From positions 50,309 through 114,308 of the forward strand of contig JAGXFX010000007.1 in NCBI GenBank assembly GCA_024637045.1: DNA of 64,000 nt, written 5' to 3'. The notes beneath the pieces are model-generated. The model ran no database searches. It was not told the origin of the DNA and saw only the letters and a program-made list of their open reading frames with translations. Positions 16,247 to 25,992 of the stretch are shown here, piece by piece. This DNA is from Soehngenia sp. GTDB taxonomy: Bacteria; Bacillota; Clostridia; Tissierellales; Tissierellaceae. The number at the start of each line of letters is the position of its first letter. The first letter of the stretch is position 1. A program made the position numbers and the translations under genes.

Positions 16247-17410
16247 TTATTTTTTAATAAAATTATTTGATCTAGTAACTGTAGCTGGTGGTGCTTTGTC
16301 TAGATTCTTATCTGCAATATCCAATAAATCTTCTGGTTTAATCCATGGTCTATTTTGAAGTGCGCTTGTTTCTTCATGAGTTAGATAACCTTTGTGAGCT
16401 GTCATGCTCCTTCTTAAAAATCCATCTTTTATACACGCTTCTTCTACTCCCAAGTTTAATAAGTTTCTTAGATGTGGAAGCACTGAAGCAGCATATGCAA
16501 TAGATGTTGAGTTTGAAATAGCCCCTGGAATATTACCTACACAATAATGAACGACTCCTTCTTCAACATATCTTGGATCTGCATGTGTGGTCTCTCTGAA
16601 TGTTTCTATGCAACCGTAGTCATTACTTATGTCTACAATCACTGAACCTTTAGGCATAGACTTCACCATTTCTCTGTCAATTAAGAACTCTTTGCTTCCT
16701 TTTGGCCACTTTACGCAGTTGATTAGCAGATCAGTTTCTGGTAATAATTTCTTAATGTTGTACCTTGAAGATATAGCTGTGTTAACTTTCTCATTGTATA
16801 GTTTTCCAATTTCTCTCAAAGTTAAAATATTTATATCCATTAATGTGACCCATGCTCCAAGAGATTGAACAACCTGGAGTGCACTTTTCCCAACTATACC
16901 ACCACCTAGAATTACGACTTTAATTCCTGGTGCACCAGCCAAACCACTAACAAATTTTCCGCTTCCTCCATTGATTGACAAAAGTGATTCCAATCCAAAT
17001 AGAGCTCCTTGTTTTCCTGCTGCTTCAGCGTTTGGTGATCCATATCTATGGGAATCCTCTGCAGTAAATGCAATAACTTTCTTGTCAAGCAAAGCTTGTA
17101 CTTCTTCCGGATGACCCGCTGGATGAATGCAAGTAAAAACAATCTGACCTTCTCTAAGCAAATCATATTCCACCGATTCAATTTCTTTAACTTTTGCTAC
17201 TAGGTCACATGTCTTGTAAATTTCCTCCATTGTGTCAAGAATCATTGCTCCTGCAGAAATATACTCTTGGTCATGAAATCCAGCCAATTCACCAGCACTT
17301 TTCTGGACAAATACATCATGCCCATCATCGACAATAGCGGAAACTTCAACTGGTGTTGCAATTACCCTATACTCTCCATCCTTAATGTCTTTAAGAACGC
17401 CAAAATTCAT
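16247..17410 (-). CDS. Alanine dehydrogenase-like enzyme
   Basis: 387 residues of the AlaDH/PNT family. The substrate-binding residues of alanine dehydrogenase are present at the same positions: Arg 15 (GEYRVIATP), Lys 75 (AKVKE) and His 96 (CIHPAGH), with an Asp near 264. The Rossmann motif is ILGGGIVG, and GNIPGAISNSTSIAYA matches the family GNxPGAxxxTST block. It should interconvert an amino acid and a 2-oxo acid with NAD(H). The sequence diverges from ordinary Ald, so another amino acid is possible. First gene of a two-gene operon with nhaC, preceded by a sigma-54 promoter. Confidence 0.75.
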   Translation of the reverse strand: MNFGVLKDIKDGEYRVIATPVEVSAIVDDGHDVFVQKSAGELAGFHDQEYISAGAMILDTMEEIYKTCDLVAKVKEIESVEYDLLREGQIVFTCIHPAGHPEEVQALLDKKVIAFTAEDSHRYGSPNAEAAGKQGALFGLESLLSINGGSGKFVSGLAGAPGIKVVILGGGIVGKSALQVVQSLGAWVTLMDINILTLREIGKLYNEKVNTAISSRYNIKKLLPETDLLINCVKWPKGSKEFLIDREMVKSMPKGSVIVDISNDYGCIETFRETTHADPRYVEEGVVHYCVGNIPGAISNSTSIAYAASVLPHLRNLLNLGVEEACIKDGFLRRSMTAHKGYLTHEETSALQNRPWIKPEDLLDIADKNLDKAPPATVTRSNNFIKK

Positions 17411-17446
17411 ACAACCCCTCCTTATATTTTATTACTAATTATACAT

Positions 17447-17462
17447 TGCAATTTTTATGCCA
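17447..17462 (-). promoter_or_regulatory. Sigma-54 (-24/-12) promoter of the alanine dehydrogenase-NhaC operon
   Basis: The minus strand reads TGGCAT-AAAAA-TTGCA, against the consensus TGGCAC-N5-TTGCW, with the GG and GC elements exactly ten bases apart. It is about 37 bases upstream of the alanine dehydrogenase start and next to a gene for a sigma-54 activator. An inverted repeat upstream (TATTTTCT at 17467-17474 and AGAAAATA at 17515-17522) is a candidate activator site. Confidence 0.8.
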
Positions 17463-17540
17463 TGTTTATTTTCTATATTTCATTACTACATCTGGTTCAT
17501 ATAGCTAGATTGACAGAAAATAGAGAAGTATTAAAAAACT

Positions 17541-17563
17541 AAAAAAGCCCATTAATGGGCTTT
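17541..17563 (-). terminator. Terminator of the sigma-54 activator gene
   Basis: Perfect palindrome AAAGCCCATTAATGGGCTTT followed by a T-run on the minus strand. Confidence 0.85.
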
Positions 17564-17589
17564 GAGGTAATCATTTTTGAGCTTTTGAA

Positions 17590-19029
17590 CTATATTAAAT
17601 TATGCTCCTTCACCTTCCTTTGAAGAGTTTGCCTAGGAATTGATAATTTTATAGCTGCCTTTGCAATATTATATTCAGTACTTCTCAATGTAATATCAAT
17701 TATTCTACGTTCATATTCTTTTACTGATTCCTTTAGTGATTTTGTGTCAACATCTAGTTCTATCTGTTGCGTAACGTCAGAAATAAGAAGTTCATCCAAT
17801 TTTGATTCCACATCTGAAAACTCAAGATTTTCTTTTGTTTCATCAACCATACTCATGGCGTACACCATTATGTTTTCTAGTTCACGTATGTTGCCTGGCC
17901 AGTCATACTTTGAAATCTCTCCCAAGACATTTTTCGTAATATATTGGATGTTCTTGTTGAACATACTGTTATACTTCGAGACCATGAAGTCTAGTAATAT
18001 CGGGATGTCATCCTTTCTATCTCTTAAAGGAGGTATGTTGAAATTCATCGCATTAAGTCGATAATAAATATCACTCCTTAATTCTTTGTTTTCAATGGCT
18101 CTTAAAGGCTCTTCATTCATAGCAGCGATTATCTTTACATCAATCTTGATGTTTACTAATGACCCTATCCTCCTTAAAGTACCTTCCTCGAGAACTCTAA
18201 GAAGCTTTGGCTGCAAATGAAGTGGCATTGAATTTATCTCATCTAAAAACAAAGTCCCTCCGTTGGCCATTTCTATTAATCCAATATTATCTACAGCACC
18301 TGTAAATGCTCCTTTGGATGTACCAAACAATATGCTTTCCAATAAATTTTCTGGTATGGCTGCACAATTTTGTGAAATAAAAGGTCTGCTTTTTCGAGGA
18401 CTGCAGTTGTGAAGTGCTTGGGCAAACAATTCCTTACCTGTCCCAGTCTCTCCGTAGATCAACGTCGGTAAATTACATTTAGCTGCTACTTTTACGTATT
18501 CTTTAAGCTCCAGCATTTTCTTGTTCTTTGTAATGATACTACCCAAAGTATATTTAGCATTATGACCTTCTCTATGAAGGGTTTCAACTTTATTATACTT
18601 AAATGAGTCAACTTTAAGCATGTCTTTATCATCAGATATATTATTATCATCATTCCGATTATCATCTAGTGAACTCTCTCCATCTTCACTAACAGATAAA
18701 TCGATTCCTCCCACAATTGTATTCCCTGATTTAATCGGGATTGATAAAGAAGTTATGACAATCTCGTCTCTTCCTTTAGATTTTAACATTTGTTGTTCTT
18801 TATAAATTGGAATCCCCAATGTCATTGCTTTATAAGTACTACTGGTCTCTTCAGTTAAATTCTCGTAAATATCAAGGAAATTCTCTCCAACTACTTCATA
18901 ATCTTCTTCAGGATTTGAATTTAACTTATTATTGAATTTAGCTGTGAATAGAATTTCTCCTTGCAAATTTATTATTGTTATACCATCTATATAACCCTTG
19001 CCATTGAATAGTTTGTCCATAATCTTCAT
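17590..19029 (-). CDS. Sigma-54-dependent enhancer-binding transcriptional activator
   Basis: 479 residues. Residues about 1-115 form a PAS-like sensor region (DGITIINLQGEILF ... IVGGIDLSVSE). The AAA+ domain follows, with Walker A GETGTGKE, the sigma-54-contacting GAFTGA loop, Walker B GGTLFLDEINS, and the arginine-finger region. The C-terminal Fis-type HTH reads AKAAIKLSIPRQTLQRKVKEHNL. It activates sigma-54 promoters after sensing a ligand with the N-terminal domain. The adjacent -24/-12 promoter makes the alanine dehydrogenase-nhaC operon its likely target. It ends at its own terminator. Confidence 0.9.
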   Translation of the reverse strand: MKIMDKLFNGKGYIDGITIINLQGEILFTAKFNNKLNSNPEEDYEVVGENFLDIYENLTEETSSTYKAMTLGIPIYKEQQMLKSKGRDEIVITSLSIPIKSGNTIVGGIDLSVSEDGESSLDDNRNDDNNISDDKDMLKVDSFKYNKVETLHREGHNAKYTLGSIITKNKKMLELKEYVKVAAKCNLPTLIYGETGTGKELFAQALHNCSPRKSRPFISQNCAAIPENLLESILFGTSKGAFTGAVDNIGLIEMANGGTLFLDEINSMPLHLQPKLLRVLEEGTLRRIGSLVNIKIDVKIIAAMNEEPLRAIENKELRSDIYYRLNAMNFNIPPLRDRKDDIPILLDFMVSKYNSMFNKNIQYITKNVLGEISKYDWPGNIRELENIMVYAMSMVDETKENLEFSDVESKLDELLISDVTQQIELDVDTKSLKESVKEYERRIIDITLRSTEYNIAKAAIKLSIPRQTLQRKVKEHNLI

Positions 19030-19139
19030 TCAAATCAACCTCATCCATCATTTATTATATTATTCTTCGGCTATAGAATATATTATAACACATTTATGAT
19101 TTTCTATGTTTTGTAGTATTTTTCTGTCACAAACTAATA

Positions 19140-19829
19140 CTATTCCATACCATTAAGTCCCTTCTTTAGTTCCTCCCATCCAGGGAGAAATTTTGTCATA
19201 TGTTTCTTGAATTTTTCATTATGCAGTCTTTCCAGAAGATGAGTCATTTCGTGTACAATGATATACTCAATGAATTTTTCATCCTTTTTTGCCAGCTGAA
19301 GATTAATCCAAATTCTTTTATCCCTTACATTGCAGGTTCCCCAGCGAGTCTTCATATCCTTGACTCCCCAGTCCTTTACTTCAACTTTCATAACATGACC
19401 CCACTTTGCTATCAATTTGGGTATCATGATTTTTAATTGTGCCCTGTACCACTCTTTTATAAGCTTTTCACGTTTTTCCTTTGTGTGTCCTTCTTTGACA
19501 AAGAGTACCAGTTCCGAGTCTAAGATTTCTGCTCTTTGTTTACCGAATGCATCTTGAATACGGAGTATATATTCCTTACCTAGAAACATATGTGTCTCAC
19601 CTGCTATATACCCTTTTGGAGCTTCTCTAGGTGTGTTATTAACCTTTTTAATCTGTCTTTTAACCCATTCCTCCCTTGAATCAATAAACTCCTCTACAGC
19701 CTCTTCACTTACTCCATTGGGAACAGAAAGTCTTACTTCTCCATCCGGAGGATGTACGGAAAGTCTCAAGGTCTTTATATTCTTTCTGGTCATCTGAATT
19801 TTTATGTTGTCTAAAATTATCTCTTTCAT
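19140..19829 (-). CDS. YgjP/SprT-like zinc metallopeptidase (DUF45)
   Basis: 229 residues with the DUF45/YgjP layout: a beta-rich N-terminal part with IKTLRLSVHPPDGEVRLSVP, then the motif VHEMTHLLERLHNEKF, whose HExxH with a downstream His binds zinc. The MKTRWGTCNVRDKRIWINLQL segment is typical of the family. It is usually called an M48-like or UTP-pyrophosphatase-associated metal-dependent hydrolase. It lies 12 bases downstream of the SbcC-like gene, making it the third gene of that operon. Confidence 0.85.
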   Translation of the reverse strand: MKEIILDNIKIQMTRKNIKTLRLSVHPPDGEVRLSVPNGVSEEAVEEFIDSREEWVKRQIKKVNNTPREAPKGYIAGETHMFLGKEYILRIQDAFGKQRAEILDSELVLFVKEGHTKEKREKLIKEWYRAQLKIMIPKLIAKWGHVMKVEVKDWGVKDMKTRWGTCNVRDKRIWINLQLAKKDEKFIEYIIVHEMTHLLERLHNEKFKKHMTKFLPGWEELKKGLNGME

Positions 19830-19841
19830 CCAATTACCGCC

Positions 19842-22265
19842 CTATTGAAGCTCTATTGTATTTCCACTAAGCTGTTCAGCTGTCTGTGGACTACATGTTG
19901 TAAATATCACCTGATGTTTCCTGGAAAATTCTGTTATCATCTTTACTGCATTTTCTTTTCTCTCTGGATCCATATCCACCAGGCAGTCATCCAAAACAAG
20001 CATTCCCTTTCTGTCCCTTAGTAGGTTCTCTGCAAGTGCAAGTCTTACAGCCAGCCCCACAGAATCTCTTGTTCCTGTGGAAAGTAACTCAGTTGGAATT
20101 TCAACAGAGCTCTTGTTCTCCAAGATTATTTTCATGGATTCCCCAATTTCCTTTATGTCATAGTTATTATTCGTTAGGATTTTCATGTATTTTGACATTG
20201 ATTCGACCAAAGGCTTATCTGTATCATGATCCATCTTTACTTTTGTATCAACAAAAGCTTTCTTTATTCTAATAAGGGACTCTCCTTTTCTAACAAGTCT
20301 GTTGAATTCTCTCTGAGCGGACTTAAACTCTGTCTGCATCTCCTCGAAGGTTGTATCAGGAAGATTCCTTTCGCACTCTGAGTATCTTTCCTTTGCACTG
20401 AAGTATTCAGTATTGAGACTCTCCAATTCATTTCTTAATACTCTTAATGTCTGGAAGAAATCATCAGATGTTTCAAATTCTTCAGGTATTTCCTTTAATG
20501 GCTTCAGTTCCATTGCCTTAACTTTTATCTCGGCTCTTTTATCTACTATAATATCAAAAAGGTCATCCTCTGAATTGTATTTTTCTTCCCATGATGTCAG
20601 TACATCTATAACCTGGCTCTTCTCGATTCTCTTTTGAAGTAGCTGCTCACTTACAATTTCTATTTCCTTTGTAATATCATCGATATCCCTGGCATTTTCC
20701 AATCCCTGCAGCTCAGATAGCAACTCTTTAATCTCCTCAAGTGTCTCCTCCCCAAGGAGAATCTGAAGTTTTGTTTGGATCTTCTCCGCCTTGTCTTCAA
20801 GGTTTATCTGTACGGTTCTTATGATCTTTGCATCCTGAATAGACTCTACTCCTAGCTTTTCCAGCCTTTCCGATATTTGCTTCCTGAACAACTCAACATC
20901 TTCCACTGTCTTTTCAATGTCCTGCTCACCAGCAGAAATTTTAATCTCAAGACCATCACTGCTTTTTATGGTAAGAATTCCCTTGGCTGAAAACTCATCG
21001 CCTTTATTTGTTAACTTCTGCTCTTCAAGACCTTCCGACACGAAAATATCTGTTTCATCAGGCACCTTTATAACTTTACCCTTAATGTTTACAGCATTAA
21101 TAACCATAAGGGCTTCCTTAAGCTGAAGGCTCTTTTCATCCAGGAAGTCGATGTCTTCACTAGTAACTTCCAGTTCAGCTTTGATTTCTTTTTCAATATC
21201 CTTAAGCTCTTTTTCTGCATTTTCGATATCTACTATTTTCTTCGTTAACCTGTCTCTTTCACCTGCTTTGCCTGCAAGGTCCTTTTCTTTATCCAGATCC
21301 TTAAGTTTTCCACTTAGACTATCTATCGCTTCGAGCAATTCTGTAAGTCTTTTCCTTCTACCTGGCCAGTTCTTGTTGATTTCCTTGAGCTCGTCAATCT
21401 CCCTTTCAGTCTCTTTTATCCCAGGCTCCAGCTTTATCCTTCTACTTATATCAGTTTCAATCTCTTCAAGTTCAGCTTTTCTCTTCCTGATGTTGGCAAG
21501 GTTTGTCTCCAGATCTTTAAATGTACTGTAGGACTCTTCAAGTTCCTGTTCTCGTTTTCTTGCATCCTTAAGCTTTTGCTGAAGGTCTTCCTTTTTATAG
21601 AATCCCTCTACTATCCTACCGATTCCAACTTTATATGGATTGTTTATTCCTCTGTTGTTTTCTGGATATTCCTTTTCCACATCCCATCTTTTGAACATTT
21701 CATCCAATTGTGACTCAATCCTCGTTTCAAGTTCATCCATTGATACTCCATCCAGCTCCATAACCGTTTGCCTTAGGAAATCCCCAACTTCTACATTAGT
21801 CTCATTGTGGGATGTCATAAGCTGAATTGCATCCTTTAAATCCTCCTGTTTTGCGAAAATAATTCTTTTGTAGGTTTCCTCACCGAATACAATAGCTTCC
21901 CTTAGATAATTGTCTATTGCCTTCTCATCCTTCATAACCGTTCCGTCAGGAAGTGTAAATTTAATAGAAGGAGACATCCCCCATTCCTTTTCGAGAGTGT
22001 AATCTTCTCCATCTATTTTTATATGTACTATCCCGTCAATGTAGTCCCCGCCTGGATGGGGCATAAACCTTTTCTTGAATTCCTTGTCATGAGATGACCT
22101 GTCACCCACCTTGACACTGTTAAAAAGTGTAGAAACAATGCCATTGACCATGGTGCTCTTACCTGCCTCGTTTGGTCCAAGAACCACATTGAGATTCTCA
22201 TCAAACTGTATCTCGATGTTCTTAATTCCTGCAAATTGTCTGGTTGAGTATCCCCTGATTATCAT
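19842..22265 (-). CDS. SbcC/Rad50-like AAA ATPase (YhaN-type)
   Basis: 807 residues. Walker A is GPNEAGKST near the N-terminus, long coiled-coil-forming stretches fill the middle, and the ABC signature region (LSTGTRDSVGLAVRLALAENLL) and Walker B (LVLDDCLVDMD) are near the C-terminus. It is shorter than E. coli SbcC (about 1050) and closer in layout to YhaN. With the nuclease encoded just upstream it should form a DNA end-processing complex. Its start overlaps the nuclease stop by four bases (ATGA). Confidence 0.85.
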   Translation of the reverse strand: MIIRGYSTRQFAGIKNIEIQFDENLNVVLGPNEAGKSTMVNGIVSTLFNSVKVGDRSSHDKEFKKRFMPHPGGDYIDGIVHIKIDGEDYTLEKEWGMSPSIKFTLPDGTVMKDEKAIDNYLREAIVFGEETYKRIIFAKQEDLKDAIQLMTSHNETNVEVGDFLRQTVMELDGVSMDELETRIESQLDEMFKRWDVEKEYPENNRGINNPYKVGIGRIVEGFYKKEDLQQKLKDARKREQELEESYSTFKDLETNLANIRKRKAELEEIETDISRRIKLEPGIKETEREIDELKEINKNWPGRRKRLTELLEAIDSLSGKLKDLDKEKDLAGKAGERDRLTKKIVDIENAEKELKDIEKEIKAELEVTSEDIDFLDEKSLQLKEALMVINAVNIKGKVIKVPDETDIFVSEGLEEQKLTNKGDEFSAKGILTIKSSDGLEIKISAGEQDIEKTVEDVELFRKQISERLEKLGVESIQDAKIIRTVQINLEDKAEKIQTKLQILLGEETLEEIKELLSELQGLENARDIDDITKEIEIVSEQLLQKRIEKSQVIDVLTSWEEKYNSEDDLFDIIVDKRAEIKVKAMELKPLKEIPEEFETSDDFFQTLRVLRNELESLNTEYFSAKERYSECERNLPDTTFEEMQTEFKSAQREFNRLVRKGESLIRIKKAFVDTKVKMDHDTDKPLVESMSKYMKILTNNNYDIKEIGESMKIILENKSSVEIPTELLSTGTRDSVGLAVRLALAENLLRDRKGMLVLDDCLVDMDPERKENAVKMITEFSRKHQVIFTTCSPQTAEQLSGNTIELQ

Positions 22266-23371
22266 TTCCTCACCTCCGAAATGATTTCATATGCCAGCTG
22301 CAGTGCTTCTTCATCATCCTGCAGATAAATCAGCATTTGCTCTGGAAATGATCCCTGAGTGAATTCCTTCTTGATCTTATCTGAATTTATTCTTATCTTA
22401 AGGTCTGAGTCCTCAAGTACAAGGTATATAATCTGCTCTTCAAGGTTCTTTATCACTTGAAGTCTGTGCTTGTAGGCATCCTCATCAAGTGTTCCTTTAA
22501 GTCTTATTCTGGCTATGGTATTATCTTTATACTCCTTGAAAAATTCCTCGATTTTCCTGTAATCCTCAATTGATTCAAGATAGAACTCCTCATCCTTAAA
22601 TTTGTACTTTCCAGTTGTTATCCTGCTTGCTTGAATATCATCCTTTTCATGTACATTGATAACCCAACCATTTCCATTGTGACTGCAGTCAAGCCCATCC
22701 GGTTCTGGTGTCCCGGGATTATATACCTTCCAATTGTTCACCTTGTCATTCTCTGGGTAGCTTATATGAGTATGTCCCATAAGCCAGACATCCACAGGGA
22801 TGCTCTCAAGCTCCTCAATACTCATGTTAAAGTACTGATTATCAAGGTCTGGAGAAATTCCTGCCAGAGCTCCATGACCAACTCCTATATTCACTAAACC
22901 AGAATCTATATCTTCTTCTCGAATCCATCCAAGGTTATTCTGGTCTGAGTGTTTTGAATGACAGCCTGCTGGATATATTGTTGCATTCAGTCCAAATTCC
23001 TGGAGTGAGTATGGCTTTTCATCCCCAAGGAATAGAACCTTTTCATCCACAAGAGAAAGAAAGCTTTTCCATAGATCGACCATCTCTGTATGATAGTCGT
23101 GGTTACCTGGGAGTATTGCAACACAGCTTCCTTCAAATCTTGAAAGGTGCTTTGCCACTACTGTCTGAGTCTTTTTGTCAATACCGGTTGTTTTATCAAA
23201 CAGGTCCCCCGCAATAACGAAAAGGTCGCAGCCCTCCCTGTTTGCAATTTTGACCATTCTTTCTATTGATTCTACCCTGGCATCCTTTAAAAGTTCCTTA
23301 ACTGCATCAGGGTAACTGTTAAATCTCATGCCAATATGTATATCTGCAGTATGGAAAATCTTTATAGCCAC
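22262..23371 (-). CDS. SbcD/Mre11-like DNA repair exonuclease (YhaO-type)
   Basis: 369 residues. The calcineurin-like phosphoesterase motifs are in order: FHTADIHIG (DxH), AGDLFD (GDxxD), LPGNHDYH (GNHD), and GHTHIS (GHTH). These bind the two catalytic metals of Mre11/SbcD nucleases. First gene of the nuclease-ATPase-YgjP operon, with a ribosome site GGAGGG. Confidence 0.9.
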   Translation of the reverse strand: MAIKIFHTADIHIGMRFNSYPDAVKELLKDARVESIERMVKIANREGCDLFVIAGDLFDKTTGIDKKTQTVVAKHLSRFEGSCVAILPGNHDYHTEMVDLWKSFLSLVDEKVLFLGDEKPYSLQEFGLNATIYPAGCHSKHSDQNNLGWIREEDIDSGLVNIGVGHGALAGISPDLDNQYFNMSIEELESIPVDVWLMGHTHISYPENDKVNNWKVYNPGTPEPDGLDCSHNGNGWVINVHEKDDIQASRITTGKYKFKDEEFYLESIEDYRKIEEFFKEYKDNTIARIRLKGTLDEDAYKHRLQVIKNLEEQIIYLVLEDSDLKIRINSDKIKKEFTQGSFPEQMLIYLQDDEEALQLAYEIISEVRK

Positions 23372-23472
23372 AATATCCCTCCTGTATAATTCTCATTCAT
23401 CAATTTTCTGTCCTTATCATTATATTACCATAACAAAGGCCTTTGAGTCAGTTGTTATAAAACTTTCCATTG

Positions 23473-23495
23473 AAAAAGGCACCCTTTCGGATGCC
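23473..23495 (-). terminator. Terminator with GNRA tetraloop
   Basis: On the minus strand GGCATCC-GAAA-GGGTGCC, a seven-base-pair stem with a GAAA loop, followed by TTTTTC. It ends the hydratase gene. Confidence 0.9.
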
Positions 23496-23505
23496 AATTT
23501 ATATC

Positions 23506-24294
23506 TTACTTAAATTTAACTTCAACTACTCCCAACCCACTGAACTCACATCTGAATTCGTCGCCTGCAGCTGCTTCCGGTGATACAGTGAATGCACCTG
23601 AGAGAATCACTTCACCCTTCTTTAAAGAATCCCCCAAATCATGAAGCTTGTTTGCCAGCCATGCAACACCCATTGCTGGGTTCTCAAGCACTTCCTTTCC
23701 AAAACCCTTATTTGAAACTTCGCCATTCTTATATAGGGTCATTTCAACCTCAGGTAAGGATACGTCGTTAATTCCCACCTTGTTATCTCCTAAAACATAG
23801 AGAGCGCTTGATCCATTATCAGCAATTGTATCCACAAGCTTTATCTGCCAGTCCTCTATTCTACTGTCAACAATCTCAATTGCAGCACATACATAATCAG
23901 TTGCTTCAAAAACATCCTCAATGGTCACACCCGGTCCTTCCAAATCTTCCTTTAGAACGAATGCTATTTCACCTTCCACCCTTGGTTGTATAGCCCTATC
24001 CAATGAAACCGTGCCACCGTTTTCAATTTCCATACTTTTAAAAAGATGCCCGAAATCAGGTTCAGTTATATTCAATAGTTGCTGCATTCCTTTTGATGTC
24101 AATCCTATTTTCTTCCCAGTTAACACTTCGCCCTCTTCCAGTGCTCTTTTTACATTTCTCATTTGAATATCATATGCATCCTCGACTGAAAGATTTGTGT
24201 TTGTCATGCTCAAAGGTTTCATTGTTTTTCTTTTTTTCAATGATTCATAAAGCGCCATTGATAATTGTTCATTTGTTATTAATTTCTCTTCCAT
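23506..24294 (-). CDS. 2-keto-4-pentenoate hydratase-like protein (MhpD/FAH family)
   Basis: 262 residues matching the MhpD group: GEVLTGKKIGLTSKGMQQLLNITEPDFGHL at the N-terminal third, RVEGEIAFVLKEDLEGP with the metal-binding EGE-type residues, and KGEVILSGAFTVSPEAAAGDEFRCEFSGLG at the end. Members hydrate 2-oxopent-4-enoate or decarboxylate related 2-oxo acids using Mg2+. No aromatic meta-cleavage genes are nearby, so the true substrate is open. Monocistronic with its own terminator. Confidence 0.85.
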   Translation of the reverse strand: MEEKLITNEQLSMALYESLKKRKTMKPLSMTNTNLSVEDAYDIQMRNVKRALEEGEVLTGKKIGLTSKGMQQLLNITEPDFGHLFKSMEIENGGTVSLDRAIQPRVEGEIAFVLKEDLEGPGVTIEDVFEATDYVCAAIEIVDSRIEDWQIKLVDTIADNGSSALYVLGDNKVGINDVSLPEVEMTLYKNGEVSNKGFGKEVLENPAMGVAWLANKLHDLGDSLKKGEVILSGAFTVSPEAAAGDEFRCEFSGLGVVEVKFK

Positions 24295-24396
24295 GGTTGC
24301 CTCCTTTTATTGTACCGATTCTTCTTAAGGCTTGTTGCTGTTTCAGTTGCTAACATAGTATTGATACCCAACACAACAGTTAGAAACTCTTAAATT

Positions 24397-25872
24397 CTAC
24401 TTATTGATTCCAAACCTTTCCTCTGCGAGTTGAATGATAATTTCTTTTTCATCAAACGGATGGTTTACTCCCTTGATTGACTGCCATATTTCGTGCCCTT
24501 TTCCTGCAACGAGTATAATGTCATTTTTCTGGGCTAAACTTATTCCTTCTCTTATTGCTTCATACCTATCAGAAATTACTCGATACTCCTTGTTTGTCTT
24601 GCTAACTCCTGTCAATATATTTTCTATTATTCTTTCTGGATCCTCCCACCTTGGATTGTCCGATGTAACAATGCAGATATCACTCATTTTCGAAACAATT
24701 TCTCCCATAATAGATCGTTTATCTCTGTCCCTGTCTCCACCTGCTCCAAATATAGTGATGAGCCTTCCCTTGCATGATTTTCTCAGTGCCGAAAGAACAT
24801 TATATAGTCCATCAGGAGTATGGGCGTAGTCAATTACAACCTGGAATTCACCCCTGATATCCACCCTCTCCATTCTTCCTGGAACATTACTGAGGTTCTT
24901 CACAGACTCATATATCGAATCATATGAAATCCCCTCCTGGAGGGCAACCAGTATTGCTCCTGAGACATTGTATATATTGAATTCTCCTGCGAGGTTTGTA
25001 ATAAAGTCAAAACTTTCGCCCCTTAGCTGGAGTGAAAACTGCGTGTTATCGGAATAATATACTATACTTGTTAGCTTTGCATCTACATTATTTCCTATTC
25101 CAAAACCAATAGTTATAGCAGTCGTACCAACGGATTCAGATAAAAATCTTTCACCATAATAATTGTCCTTATTGATAACAAGATAGTCTGAAGGCATTTT
25201 GAGAAATCTCTTCTTTGCCTGATAGTAGTTTTCCATTGTTTTGTGATAGTCCAGATGATCCTGTGTCAGGTTTGTAAATACACCTCCCCTGAAGGTTATG
25301 TGATCCACTCTACCCATGTCCACGCCTTGAGATGATGTCTCCATAACAACATACTCAGCCCCGAGTAATTCCATCTCACTTAAGAGCATCTGAATATCAA
25401 GAGATTCCGGAGTTGTGTTTATAAGATTTCTGTTCATGTTCTCAAATTGTGCACCAAGCGTTCCTATTACACCGATTCTTTTCCCAGCATTTTCAAATAT
25501 CTGTCTTATAAAATATGTGCTGCTGGTTTTCCCATTTGTTCCAGTAACACCAATCGTTCTTATTCTCTCAGAAGGGCTCCCGTAGAATTTGTTAGAAATT
25601 ATTGACAAGGCCTTTCTGCTGTCATCCACTCTTGTATATGTAATCCTTTCCAGGGATTCATCTGATAGTATTTCAGTTATAACAGCTACTGCACCGTTAT
25701 CAACAGCATCTGAAATGTGTTTGTTCCCATCATCACTTAAACCTGTAATTGCAATAAACAGATAATTTTTTTCACACTTTCTTGAATCATAACACACTCC
25801 CTCTATATCAATATCCATATTACCATGTGTAGATGTGTTCTTGCATAAGTTAATCAATTTCCCTAGAATCAT
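24397..25872 (-). CDS. murE: UDP-N-acetylmuramyl-tripeptide synthetase
   Basis: About 491 residues. I choose the ATG at 25870-25872, which follows GGAGGTGAGC. The Mur ligase ATP loop is GVTGTNGKTSS, followed by NTTPES, YAHTPDGL and the DNPR motif (TSDNPRWEDP), which in MurE points to meso-diaminopimelate as the added amino acid. It adds the third residue to the peptidoglycan stem peptide in the cytoplasm. No other mur genes are adjacent. A GGGTATATAAT promoter-like motif lies at 25905-25913. Confidence 0.9.
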   Translation of the reverse strand: MILGKLINLCKNTSTHGNMDIDIEGVCYDSRKCEKNYLFIAITGLSDDGNKHISDAVDNGAVAVITEILSDESLERITYTRVDDSRKALSIISNKFYGSPSERIRTIGVTGTNGKTSSTYFIRQIFENAGKRIGVIGTLGAQFENMNRNLINTTPESLDIQMLLSEMELLGAEYVVMETSSQGVDMGRVDHITFRGGVFTNLTQDHLDYHKTMENYYQAKKRFLKMPSDYLVINKDNYYGERFLSESVGTTAITIGFGIGNNVDAKLTSIVYYSDNTQFSLQLRGESFDFITNLAGEFNIYNVSGAILVALQEGISYDSIYESVKNLSNVPGRMERVDIRGEFQVVIDYAHTPDGLYNVLSALRKSCKGRLITIFGAGGDRDRDKRSIMGEIVSKMSDICIVTSDNPRWEDPERIIENILTGVSKTNKEYRVISDRYEAIREGISLAQKNDIILVAGKGHEIWQSIKGVNHPFDEKEIIIQLAEERFGINK

Positions 25873-25960
25873 TATGTGCTCACCTCCATCCATGTGGCAG
25901 TAATTATATACCCATAATTATGGTTTGCACCAATTACTCCATCATTTTCCAACCGGGCAC

Positions 25961-25988
25961 AAAAAAACAAGGTGGCTAAACCACCTTG
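25961..25988 (-). terminator. Terminator of the SHMT-like/pirin operon
   Basis: CAAGGTGG / CCACCTTG arms with a five-base loop, followed by seven T on the minus strand. Confidence 0.9.
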
Positions 25989-25992
25989 CGTA

